NCBI GenBank assembly: GCA_027622355.1
Contig: JAQBZT010000012.1
Location: 1-21,590, forward strand
DNA from: a bacterium
GTDB lineage: Bacteria > UBA8248
Direction: 5' to 3'
DNA length: 21,590 nt
Below, one piece after another: positions 6,067-13,700 of this stretch. Each line of letters opens with the position of its first letter. Positions within the stretch are counted from its first letter, which is position 1. The position numbers and the translations under genes were made by a program. The notes under the pieces are model-generated. The model had not been told where the DNA came from. It saw nothing but the letters and a program-made list of their open reading frames with translations, and made no database searches.

Positions 6067-7260
6067 ATGCCCAAAATGACCGAGCCCCTCGAAGTCCGCG
6101 GCCTGCGGTTAGAGAACCGGATCGTTATGTCCGCCATGACGACCTCCCGCGCGGAAGAGAACGGCGCACCCTCTAAATGGATCCACGCTCACTACAACGC
6201 CCGGGCAAGGGGAGGGGCGGCGGTCTGTTTCACGGAGGCGACCTACGTCAATCAGGAGGGAAAGGGTTTTCCCAATCAGCTGGGCTCATACGATGACGCC
6301 CTGATCCCCGGCTTGAAGGCCCTGATCGGGGATGTCGAATCGAATGGCGCTCCGCTCGGCATCCAGATCTTCCATGCGGGCCGCACCGCCCTGAGCTCGA
6401 TCACCGGGATGCCCATCGCCGGTCCCTCGCCCATCAAACATCCGACCGAGGATGATGTTCCCCGTGAGCTCTCCGAGCGGGAAGTGAAGGACACGGTCCG
6501 GGCCTACGCCGAGGCGGCGCGGCGCGTCCGCGAGGCCGGAGGCCGGATCATGGAAATTCACGGAGCCACCTGGTACCTGTTGCAGCAGTTCTTCTCGCCC
6601 GCTTCGAACACGCGGACGGATTCCTACGGCGGCTCCCTCGAGAGGCGGATGCGGTTTCCGCTTGAGGTGATGGAGGCTGTGCGGCGCGCCGTGGGCGATG
6701 AGGTGGTGGTCAGCTACCGCCTGGGGCTTCTCGAGCCCTGGGAGGGGGGCTTCACCATCGAGGACACCCTCCAGCTCGCGCCCGCCCTCGTTGAGGCGGG
6801 GGCGGACATCTTTCATGCCTCGCGGAACGCGCGGGTCGGCGTGCCCGTCGTGCCGGATCTGTACAATCCGGCCTTTTTGCAACTCAAGAAACGAGTGGAT
6901 GCGCCTCTCATCGCCAACGGGGCCGCCTTCGAGCCGGGCCGCGTGCAGGATTATCTGGACGGCGGTGCCGATCTGGTGGCCGTGGGAAGGGCGATGCTGA
7001 CCGATCCCGATTACACGAAGAAGGCAATCAGCGGGAAGAAAAAAGAAATCCTGCGGTGCATCGAGTGCAAGCCCTGCATCTATATGCGCGACAGCCGATG
7101 CCCGGACGATGCGTATCCCGGCGGCGTCCCCGCCTCGATGGCGGAGATCCTCGATGTGGCCGCGACGATGCAGGGCGGCGGCTACGCACCCACGGCCAAG
7201 AAACGAAAAAGCATCGACGAGCTGGTCGAGGAGCAGCCGGAAGGCTCCTCGATCTCCTGA
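6067..7260 (+). CDS. Old Yellow Enzyme-family NADH:flavin oxidoreductase
   Basis: The 397-residue FMN-dependent TIM-barrel enzyme should reduce activated C=C bonds (enones, dienoyl or nitro compounds) in the cytosol. Family marks are LENRIVMSAM (15-24), QIFHAGR (100-106), EIHGATWYLLQQFFSP (163-178), NTRTDSYGGSLERRMRF (181-197) and the phosphate-binding end DLVAVGRAML (302-311). The active-site His is H165 and the proton-donor Tyr is Y170, but the usual Asn/His three residues after H165 is T168 and the next Gly is W169. After the barrel come C331, C334, C337 and C345, then about 50 further residues with no second domain. ATG 6067 has AAGGGGAG upstream. It is first in an operon with the MDR gene 13 nt downstream. 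Confidence 0.9.
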   Translation: MPKMTEPLEVRGLRLENRIVMSAMTTSRAEENGAPSKWIHAHYNARARGGAAVCFTEATYVNQEGKGFPNQLGSYDDALIPGLKALIGDVESNGAPLGIQIFHAGRTALSSITGMPIAGPSPIKHPTEDDVPRELSEREVKDTVRAYAEAARRVREAGGRIMEIHGATWYLLQQFFSPASNTRTDSYGGSLERRMRFPLEVMEAVRRAVGDEVVVSYRLGLLEPWEGGFTIEDTLQLAPALVEAGADIFHASRNARVGVPVVPDLYNPAFLQLKKRVDAPLIANGAAFEPGRVQDYLDGGADLVAVGRAMLTDPDYTKKAISGKKKEILRCIECKPCIYMRDSRCPDDAYPGGVPASMAEILDVAATMQGGGYAPTAKKRKSIDELVEEQPEGSSIS

Positions 7261-7273
7261 AAGGGAAAAGAGT

Positions 7274-8257
7274 ATGAAAGCAGCCTGGTATGAAAAGTAC
7301 GGCCCGGCGAAGGAAGTGATAAAGGTGGGAGAGCTGGACGCGCCCGAGGCCGGGCCGGGCGAGGTCCGCGTCCGGATGTACGCCTCCGGGGTCAACCCTT
7401 CCGACGTCAAGGCCCGTGTCGGGAGCCGAGGGCCTTTCAAGGACAAGCTTATCGTCCCCCACAGCGACGGCGCCGGCGTGATCGACCAAGTAGGTTCCGG
7501 CGTTGACCCTTCCCGCGAGGGGGAGCGGGTGTGGGTTTACAACGGCCAGTGGGAGCGACCCATGGGGACAAACGCCGAGTACATTGTCCTTCCTGAGCGG
7601 CAGGCCGTTCCCCTGCCCGATTCGGTCAGTTTCGCGGAAGGCGCCTGCCTGGCGATACCGGCGATGACGGCCCACCGCTGCCTCTTTTCGGACGGCGGGA
7701 TCCAGGGCCAGACGGTTCTGGTCACGGGCGGCGCAGGAGCAGTCGGCAACTACGCCGTGCAGCTCGCCAAATGGGCCGGCGCCCATGTCATCGCCACGAT
7801 CAGCTCGGGCGAGAAGGCGGCGAGGGCCCGCGAGGCCGGCGCCAGCCATACCATCAACTATCGTTCGGAAGATGTGGCGGCCCGAATCGATATGATCACG
7901 AACGGGGAGGGCGTGGACCGCATCGTGGACGTGGACTTCGGCACCAACCTGCGGTTCAGCATCGATTCCCTGAAGCACAACGGCATGATCACGACATACG
8001 CTTCGATGGGGAACCGGGAGCCCGCCTTCCCGCACTATCCCGCCATGCAACGGAACACGAACATTCGTTGGGTGTTTGTCTACGCCATGCCGGATGAGGC
8101 CATCCGGCGTGCGTGCGAGGATATCGTCGCCGCCATCGAGCAGGAGGCGCTGACGCACCCTGTCGCGGTGACTTATCCTCTGGAGGAGACGGCGGCTTCG
8201 CACGAGATGGTCGAGAGCGGCGCATATATGGGCAATGTGGTGGTCATGATTGACTAG
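7274..8257 (+). CDS. Zinc-independent MDR NADPH:quinone oxidoreductase-like protein
   Basis: The 327-residue product has the family N-terminus MKAAWYEKYG, the catalytic-domain motif ASGVNPSDVKARVG, and LIVPHSDGAGVI. The Rossmann motif is VLVTGGAGAVGNYAVQLAK. No structural-zinc Cys cluster is seen. The likely role is NADPH-dependent reduction of a quinone or unsaturated carbonyl in the cytosol. An open frame continues upstream into the previous gene, but ATG 7274 has AAGGGAAAAG just before it and gives the standard length. It starts 13 nt after the OYE stop, so the two are co-transcribed and may act in sequence on one substrate (inference). Confidence 0.9.
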   Translation: MKAAWYEKYGPAKEVIKVGELDAPEAGPGEVRVRMYASGVNPSDVKARVGSRGPFKDKLIVPHSDGAGVIDQVGSGVDPSREGERVWVYNGQWERPMGTNAEYIVLPERQAVPLPDSVSFAEGACLAIPAMTAHRCLFSDGGIQGQTVLVTGGAGAVGNYAVQLAKWAGAHVIATISSGEKAARAREAGASHTINYRSEDVAARIDMITNGEGVDRIVDVDFGTNLRFSIDSLKHNGMITTYASMGNREPAFPHYPAMQRNTNIRWVFVYAMPDEAIRRACEDIVAAIEQEALTHPVAVTYPLEETAASHEMVESGAYMGNVVVMID

Positions 8258-8314
8258 GCGTCCCAAGGCCCGGCGTGCGGACCGGGTTTCCGGCATATCA
8301 TGTGAGGAAATGCG

Positions 8315-9550
8315 ATGAGTCCATCTACGGCACCGGCAGCGCTATCGAAGGAAAATATCGAATTTGTGGGGTATCACGATCTCCAGGATCGCCCGGCCTT
8401 CAAGATTGCGATGCAGGAGGTGGACGACCGCTTTTATCTTTACCTTTCCCATTTCTGGGTGAGCGGATGGACGGTACTCGATGTCACCGATCCGAAAAAC
8501 CCCGAGCACAAATGCTATATCGAGGGGCCGGACAACACCTGGACGCTCCAGGTGCAGGTGGCCGATGGCCTGCTGATCACCTCGATGGAGAAAATTCCCG
8601 CGGGATGGGGCCCACGGCCGAACGATCCGCCCGAGAAAGAGGGCGTCTATATCTGGGACGTGGAGAAGGACCCCGGCGCCCCCGAGCTGATCTCCCACTG
8701 GGAGACCGGTGCGGAGGGGACCCATCGGAACTTCTACAACGGCGGCCGCTACGCCCACCTTTCGGCGGGCGCGCCGGGCTATACCGGGCGCATTTACCGG
8801 ATTCTCGATATCGGCGATCCGGCCCATCCCAAGGAAGTGGGGCGCTGGGCGCTGCCCGAGCAGGAGGAAGGGAGAGCCTCGGACATGAGCGGGGCAAGCC
8901 CGATGGTGTTCCAGCACGGTCCGGCCCACGCCGAGGCCGGAAGGGCGTATCTGCCCTATGCCGGCGGGGGCATGATCGTTGTGGACATCAGCGATATCAC
9001 CTCCCCGAAAATGGTGAGCCGCCTGAACGTTCATCCGCCGCTGGGGAGCTATCTCGCCGTGCACACGGTCTATCCCTACCGCCACCGTGGAATCGCGATC
9101 GCCAACAGCGAGGCCCTGAAGGAAAACTGCGAGGAGCCGCTGAACTTCACGGCGGTTGTGGACATCCGCGATGAAGAGAACCTGCGGGTGATGAGTCTTT
9201 TCCCCGTTCCCGATCCCCCCGCGGGTTATAGTCACAAGAATTTCTGCGAGCGCGGCGGCCGCTTTGGCCCCCACAACCAGCACCATTCCCAAGGGCTTGC
9301 CTGTCTCGATCAGCGCGAGGACCGGATCTACTTGACCTATTTCAACGCCGGGTTGCGAATATACAATCTGGAAGACCCGGTCCACCCGCGGGAGATCGCC
9401 CACTACATTCCCACCGATCCGGTGAAGCGGCTGGGGATGCTACCGAAGACGCTCGTCACCCAGAGCGAGGATGTGCTGGTCGATCGGCGCGGCTACATAT
9501 ATGTCACCGACAAGAACCACGGGCTGCACATTCTTCGCTGCACCATCTAG
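8315..9550 (+). CDS. LVIVD-repeat beta-propeller protein of unknown function
   Basis: The 411-residue product carries at least five LVIVD-like blades of the form xVDxxDPxxP: WTVLDVTDPKNPE, YIWDVEKDPGAPE, YRILDIGDPAHPK, IVVDISDITSPK and RIYNLEDPVHPRE. There is no signal peptide or membrane segment, so it is probably cytosolic. Two His-rich spots (HRNFYNGGRYAHLS and FGPHNQHHSQG) could bind metal or ligand. ATG 8315 follows GTGAGGAAA. It is the last gene of the operon with the OYE and MDR genes (57-nt gap) and is followed by a terminator. LVIVD proteins are poorly characterised; scaffold, binding or enzymatic roles are all possible. Co-transcription with reductases is the only functional clue. 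Confidence 0.8.
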   Translation: MSPSTAPAALSKENIEFVGYHDLQDRPAFKIAMQEVDDRFYLYLSHFWVSGWTVLDVTDPKNPEHKCYIEGPDNTWTLQVQVADGLLITSMEKIPAGWGPRPNDPPEKEGVYIWDVEKDPGAPELISHWETGAEGTHRNFYNGGRYAHLSAGAPGYTGRIYRILDIGDPAHPKEVGRWALPEQEEGRASDMSGASPMVFQHGPAHAEAGRAYLPYAGGGMIVVDISDITSPKMVSRLNVHPPLGSYLAVHTVYPYRHRGIAIANSEALKENCEEPLNFTAVVDIRDEENLRVMSLFPVPDPPAGYSHKNFCERGGRFGPHNQHHSQGLACLDQREDRIYLTYFNAGLRIYNLEDPVHPREIAHYIPTDPVKRLGMLPKTLVTQSEDVLVDRRGYIYVTDKNHGLHILRCTI

Positions 9551-9560
9551 AGAGAAACGG

Positions 9561-9600
9561 AAAAAGCCCGCGGGCCTCAACGGCGCGCGGGCTTTTTTTT
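9561..9600. terminator. Bidirectional intrinsic terminator between convergent operons
   Basis: AAAAAGCCCGCG (9561-9572) and CGCGGGCTTTTT (9586-9597) form a perfect 12-bp stem. Eight T residues (9593-9600) follow it for rightward transcription, and five A residues at the left end give a T-run for leftward transcription. It lies 10 nt after the LVIVD stop and 65 nt after the leftward ABC operon ends at 9665. Confidence 0.92.
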
Positions 9601-9664
9601 GTGTTCGGATAAGTTCCAGAATTTCAGCCCTTTGCGGCTGTCCTGCCACGGCGTGAGGTTTTTC

Positions 9665-10744
9665 CTAGGCGCCTCTCACGCGATTTCCGTCGGCATCGAA
9701 GAGATAGATGCCATCGGGGTCGAAGGTGATGCCCAGCTTTTGTCCTGCCTTGAACTCGCGGGAGCCCTCGACGACGGCGATGGTGGGCCGCTCGGAGCCG
9801 TGCTCGAAGTAAAGCAGGGTGTCTTTCCCCAGGGGTTCGACCAAGCGGACATCGCAGGTGAAGGAGCCGTTTGTCTCTCCCATGAGAACACCTTCCGGCC
9901 GGGCGCCAAAAGTGTATGAGCCGGCGGCCACGCCTGCGTACTTGCCGGGCAACTCAACCGAAAGGCCGGGGCCCTCAAAGACAGTCCCTCCGCCGACTTT
10001 CTTGATTTTGCCCGGGATCAGGTTCATCGAGGGGCTGCCGAAGAAATCAGCGACGAAGTAGCTCACCGGGTTGCTGTAGATTTCCAGCGGGGTGCCGCGC
10101 TGTTCGATGAGGCCGCCGCGCATCACGATGATGCGGTCGGCAAGGGTCATGGCCTCTTCCTGGTCGTGGGTGACGTAGACGAAAGTTTTTTTCAGTTCCT
10201 GGTGGAGCCGATCGATTTCGGCGCGCATCTCACGGCGCAGCTTGGCGTCGAGGCTCGAGAGCGGCTCGTCCAGCAGGAACGCGGAGGGGTCGGTGATCAG
10301 GGTGCGGGCGAGAGCGGCGCGCTGGGCCTCACCGCCCGAGCATTGCCCAGGGAGCTTCTCGAGGAGATGGGAAATGTGCACCATTTCGGCCACTTCGTGG
10401 ACGCGTTTTTTGCGTATATCCCTCGGAACTTTTTTCATCCGGGGGCCGAATTCAATGTTCTGGAAGATGGTTTTATGCGGGAAAAGGGCGTGGCTCTGAA
10501 ACACCATCCCCAGATTGCGCTGGCCGGGCTCCAGGTCGTTGACAACCTTATCGTCGATAACGATCTCGCCGGCGGTCGGCTCTTCAAAGCCTGCCGTCAT
10601 GCGCAGGGTGGTGGTTTTGCCGCAGCCGGAGGGGCCGACGATGACGACAAACTCGCCTTCTTCGATAACGAGATCGAGATTTTTGACGGCTTCGATGTTG
10701 ACGCCAAATACCTTGCGAAGACCTTTCAGTTCTATCCGAGCCAC
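9665..10744 (-). CDS. CUT1-type ABC transporter ATP-binding protein (MalK/UgpC-like)
   Basis: The 359-residue cytosolic ATPase has Walker A GPSGCGKTT (37-45), Q-loop Q83, Walker B FLLDEP with E160, D-loop SSLD and H-loop H193 (VTHD). After about residue 230 comes a C-terminal OB-fold (TOBE-like) regulatory domain, as in MalK. The signature motif is CSGGE (135-139) instead of LSGGQ: Leu to Cys and Gln to Glu, while the SGG core is kept. Translation starts at GTG 10744, with AGAGGTG upstream, 7 nt after the MalG-like gene. It is the third and last gene of the transporter operon, ending before the bidirectional terminator. Substrate unknown. Confidence 0.92.
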   Translation of the reverse strand: MARIELKGLRKVFGVNIEAVKNLDLVIEEGEFVVIVGPSGCGKTTTLRMTAGFEEPTAGEIVIDDKVVNDLEPGQRNLGMVFQSHALFPHKTIFQNIEFGPRMKKVPRDIRKKRVHEVAEMVHISHLLEKLPGQCSGGEAQRAALARTLITDPSAFLLDEPLSSLDAKLRREMRAEIDRLHQELKKTFVYVTHDQEEAMTLADRIIVMRGGLIEQRGTPLEIYSNPVSYFVADFFGSPSMNLIPGKIKKVGGGTVFEGPGLSVELPGKYAGVAAGSYTFGARPEGVLMGETNGSFTCDVRLVEPLGKDTLLYFEHGSERPTIAVVEGSREFKAGQKLGITFDPDGIYLFDADGNRVRGA

Positions 10745-10751
10745 GATAGTT

Positions 10752-11627
10752 TCACCTCTTCACCATGCCAAAGCTGAATCCCCGTACCAGATGCTTCCGG
10801 ATCATGCAGCCAATGACAACAAGGGGAATGGTAATGCCGACGGCGAGGGCCGCCTGTCTGCCGTATACGCGGCCTTCGGTGGAACCCTCGTATTTTGTCA
10901 GCTGAATGGGAAGCGTTACGACCTCTGTCTTGGAAAGGATCAGCGCCAGGAGGTATTCGCTCCACGTGAGAATCAGGATGAACATGAAGGTGGCCACGAT
11001 ACCGGAGCGCACCAGCGGCAAGATGATCTCCCAGATGGTTCGCCACCGGGTGGCCCCGAGGATGGAGGCGGCGTGTTCTATCTCCAAGGGCACCTCGTCA
11101 ATGAAGCTCTTGGTCATCCACACGGAGTAGGGGAGCGTCGTGATGACATAGATAATTGCAAGGCCGGTGATGGTGTCTGTCAAGCCGATATTGCCGTAAT
11201 AGATGGAGAGGGGTGCGGCCACAACGATGGGCGGGATCATGCGGAACATCAGGAGGTTGAACATCCGCAGTTCCGAGAGTATCTGGTATCGGGAGACGCC
11301 GTAAGCCAGAACGGCGCCGAACAGGACCGAGACCGACGTGGAGGACGTTGCGATAATGAAGCTGTTCCACATCGCAATCCAGGGTTTTTGCATCGACACG
11401 ACTAACTGGGTGCCGACTTCGGCCTCGCTGCTGGTCCAGACGGCGAGGTAGTTGTCCCAGGTGGGTGTGCTGGACCAGTAAACAGGCGGCCAGGCGAACC
11501 ATTCATGGTCCGGCTTGACCGAGGTTGCGACGATCCAGAAGATCGGAAAGGCAACGATAAAAAACCACAAGCCCAAGGCCGAGAACCGGAATATCTTGTT
11601 CAGTTTCTGTTTTTGCCTCCGGTTCAT
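10752..11627 (-). CDS. CUT1-type ABC transporter permease, MalG-like
   Basis: The 291-residue inner-membrane protein has six predicted hydrophobic segments. The EAA loop that docks on the ATPase reads EHAASILGATRWRTIWEII followed by LPLVRSG. The N-terminus (SVKPDHEWFAWPPVYW) is typical of MalG-type subunits and nearly repeats that of the fragment at 1-177. Its ATG overlaps the stop of the upstream MalF-like gene by 4 nt (ATGA, 11624-11627), which points to translational coupling. The ATPase gene follows after 7 nt. It forms the translocation pore with the 11624-12568 product. Confidence 0.92.
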   Translation of the reverse strand: MNRRQKQKLNKIFRFSALGLWFFIVAFPIFWIVATSVKPDHEWFAWPPVYWSSTPTWDNYLAVWTSSEAEVGTQLVVSMQKPWIAMWNSFIIATSSTSVSVLFGAVLAYGVSRYQILSELRMFNLLMFRMIPPIVVAAPLSIYYGNIGLTDTITGLAIIYVITTLPYSVWMTKSFIDEVPLEIEHAASILGATRWRTIWEIILPLVRSGIVATFMFILILTWSEYLLALILSKTEVVTLPIQLTKYEGSTEGRVYGRQAALAVGITIPLVVIGCMIRKHLVRGFSFGMVKR

Positions 11628-12568
11628 TTACCTGCCCCCGTTTGCATGTACATCTGGTCGAGGTTTTTCTTTTCTTTCATCAGGACGCGAATCGCGAACA
11701 GAACGAGAACGATCATCCCCATCAGGACGAGATAGGACATGGCCGCGCCCTTGGAGATGTGGAAGAACTCCCAGGTCGTCAGGTACAGGTAAATCGGCAT
11801 GGTCTCTGTCGCAGAGCCCGGACCGCCCTGGAGGAGCGCCCATGTTTTCGGAAATTCGCCGACCGATTCCAGAAAGCGCAGAATCAGCGCCAGAAAGATG
11901 ACGGGACGAAGGAGGGGGAGCTGCACCTCCCGGAAAATGCGCCAGCGGTTCGCGCCGAGGTTCTGGGCGGCTTCAATCAAGTCGTTGGGCAGGGCGGAGA
12001 GCCCGGCCAGCATGATGATGAAGGTAAAGGGTGTCCAGTTCCATATCTCGAGCAAGATGACGGTGATGACGGCCGCGGTGGGGTCCGCGAGCCAGGTGAC
12101 GTTGATGGTCGTTCCTGTTAAAGCGCTCAATATTCCGTTCACCGGCCCCTTTTGATAGAGCAGCATCTCGAAGGTGTAGGCGATAACGATGGGTACGGTG
12201 AGCATGGGGAGGATGAAAAACGCGTAAAAGAACCCGTGGCCCTTGAAGGGGCGGTACATCAAAAGCGCCAGCCCGAATCCGATGACGAAAGATCCCAGCG
12301 TGGAGAAGAGAGCGAAAACGAGGGTCTTCGGTATCGAGGCCCAGAACCGGTTGTCGGTGAGAACTTCGGCAAAAGTATCGAACCCGACGAAATCCGCCTG
12401 CCACCAGTTGGCCAGATAGACGGTCCAGGAGTGGAAGCTGAAGTAGAGCATGAGGATGAAAACGGGGGCCAGGAAGAGGAGAAGGGCGATAAAGGGGGTC
12501 AACAGCGTCCATTTGAATATGGCGATGCCCCGCTTTTGGCTCTGTCTGATTTCCATGGTTGTGGCCAT
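11624..12568 (-). CDS. CUT1-type ABC transporter permease, MalF-like
   Basis: The 314-residue inner-membrane permease has about six hydrophobic segments and an EAA loop, EAAQNLGANRWRIFREVQL followed by PLLRP. The frame is open to 12676, but ATG 12568 is preferred. It gives MATTMEIRQ, a short cytoplasmic head before the first membrane segment, and has GAAGG upstream; the extra residues from 12676 are basic and not family-like. It is the first gene of the MalF-G-K operon and lies 125-160 nt downstream of a promoter-like sequence. There is no binding-protein gene in this operon; the Tat-exported protein at 4413 is the likely partner. Confidence 0.9.
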   Translation of the reverse strand: MATTMEIRQSQKRGIAIFKWTLLTPFIALLLFLAPVFILMLYFSFHSWTVYLANWWQADFVGFDTFAEVLTDNRFWASIPKTLVFALFSTLGSFVIGFGLALLMYRPFKGHGFFYAFFILPMLTVPIVIAYTFEMLLYQKGPVNGILSALTGTTINVTWLADPTAAVITVILLEIWNWTPFTFIIMLAGLSALPNDLIEAAQNLGANRWRIFREVQLPLLRPVIFLALILRFLESVGEFPKTWALLQGGPGSATETMPIYLYLTTWEFFHISKGAAMSYLVLMGMIVLVLFAIRVLMKEKKNLDQMYMQTGAGK

Positions 12569-12898
12569 AATCCGTACCTTCGCCTTTCGTAGCGATCGGA
12601 AAAGACCTCTACTTCGGGAAACAATCCATATCGGAAAATGTTTCGCCGAACGACTGGAGACTGCCCCAGAAGGCAATTTCCTGTAACAATTATTCGCACC
12701 AGCATGATAAAAGGAACCGGATTTGTCAATATCCCGATGTCGCCGTATTGCGGGTTTTCCCGGGTTTTTTCGCCGATTCGGGGCGTCCCGGAGATGTGAT
12801 GGAGGGGGAAGGATTCATTCTGCCGTGTCATCGCCCATGGGGGTGGTGTTGTCCCGCAGAGCGGCGAAGGCCGGCGGGAAGAGAGGGGAGGCGCTCAG
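12569..12898. other. Divergent intergenic region between ABC operon and hydrolase
   Basis: These 330 bp hold the leftward promoter at 12701-12729 and the ribosome binding site of the hydrolase (GAGAGGGGAGG, about 12881-12891). A GTATTGCGGGTTTTCCCGGGTTTTTTCGCC-like stretch (split here only by its repeats of GGGTTTT) lies at about 12747-12776 and resembles the repeat near 1865-1890. No rightward promoter stands out, and no small gene was found. Confidence 0.5.
12701..12729 (-). promoter_or_regulatory. Candidate sigma70-type promoter of the CUT1 transporter operon
   Basis: On the minus strand a perfect TTGACA (12724-12729) is followed after exactly 17 nt by CATGCT (12701-12706), which keeps the important A at position 2 and T at position 6 of the -10. 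It lies about 133 nt upstream of the MalF-like start. The layout resembles the binding-protein promoter at 4278-4306: same -35, same spacer, T-rich spacer end, and CAT beginning the -10. Confidence 0.5.
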
Positions 12899-13690
12899 AT
12901 GCCCAAATTGCAAGTTGGTGATGTTGAGCTTTACTACGAATTGCACGGCAAGGGGGTGCCGGTCGTCCTGATCGGCGGCCTGGCCGGCGATGCGCGTGCG
13001 TGGTCGAAGCAAATCGAAGTGCTCTCGAAGAAATACCAGGTGCTGGCATTCGACAACCGGGGAACGGGAAGAAGCTCCGCTCCCGAGGTTCCCTATACGA
13101 GCCGGCTGTTTGCGGACGATACCATCGGTCTGATGAACGCGCTCGGCCTGCCCGCCGCCCACGTCATCGGCCGCTCCATGGGCGGCGCCGTCGTCCAGGA
13201 GATGGCGATCAACTATCCCGACAGGATGCGCTCGATGAGCATCACGGCCTCTTTCGGAAAGATGGACCGCTACGGCGCGCGCATCCTCGACAACATCAAG
13301 GATGTGGTGATCGCCCAGGGCTATGAGGCCGCGGCCAAGCATCAGAGCCTTTTTTTCTTCCCCCCGTCCTATTTCAATGCCAACAAGGAAGAGATGGACG
13401 CCATCGAGAGCATCCTGGCCGATCCGAACCGGCCCCTGCACGGCTACGTCAACTCATCGCTTGCCTGCACGAACCACGATGCACTCGATCGGCTGGGGCA
13501 GGTGAAGTGCCCGACGCTGGTTATGGCGGGCTCGGAGGACATCCTGTGCGCCGCCGAATGCTCGCGCGAGATTGCGAAGCGCATTCCCGGCGCGGAACTG
13601 AAAATCTACGAGGGGGCCAGCCACTTCTTCCTGGTCCAGTGCTACGAAGAGTCCATGAAGGATATCGAGGATTTTCTGGCGAAGCACTAG
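12899..13690 (+). CDS. Alpha/beta hydrolase (3-oxoadipate enol-lactonase-like)
   Basis: The 263-residue protein has a complete alpha/beta-hydrolase core. The oxyanion loop region is IGGLAGDAR. The nucleophile is S93 in GRSMGG, the acid is probably D214 in GSEDILC and the base is H242 in GASHFF. FDNRGTGRSS (51-60) is typical of the lactonase, haloperoxidase and ester hydrolase branch. There is no signal peptide, so it is cytosolic. ATG 12899 follows GAGAGGGGAGG. It is divergent from the CUT1 transporter operon and converges on senB with only 10 nt between stops and no visible terminator. It may process what the transporter imports, but its substrate is unknown. Confidence 0.88.
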   Translation: MPKLQVGDVELYYELHGKGVPVVLIGGLAGDARAWSKQIEVLSKKYQVLAFDNRGTGRSSAPEVPYTSRLFADDTIGLMNALGLPAAHVIGRSMGGAVVQEMAINYPDRMRSMSITASFGKMDRYGARILDNIKDVVIAQGYEAAAKHQSLFFFPPSYFNANKEEMDAIESILADPNRPLHGYVNSSLACTNHDALDRLGQVKCPTLVMAGSEDILCAAECSREIAKRIPGAELKIYEGASHFFLVQCYEESMKDIEDFLAKH

Positions 13691-13700
13691 GAACGAAAAT

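Noticed and set aside
4314..6137. Minus-strand open frame (607 codons) opposite the binding protein
   Set aside because: It covers the promoter, Tat-signal gene and terminator of the plus strand and has no family motifs.
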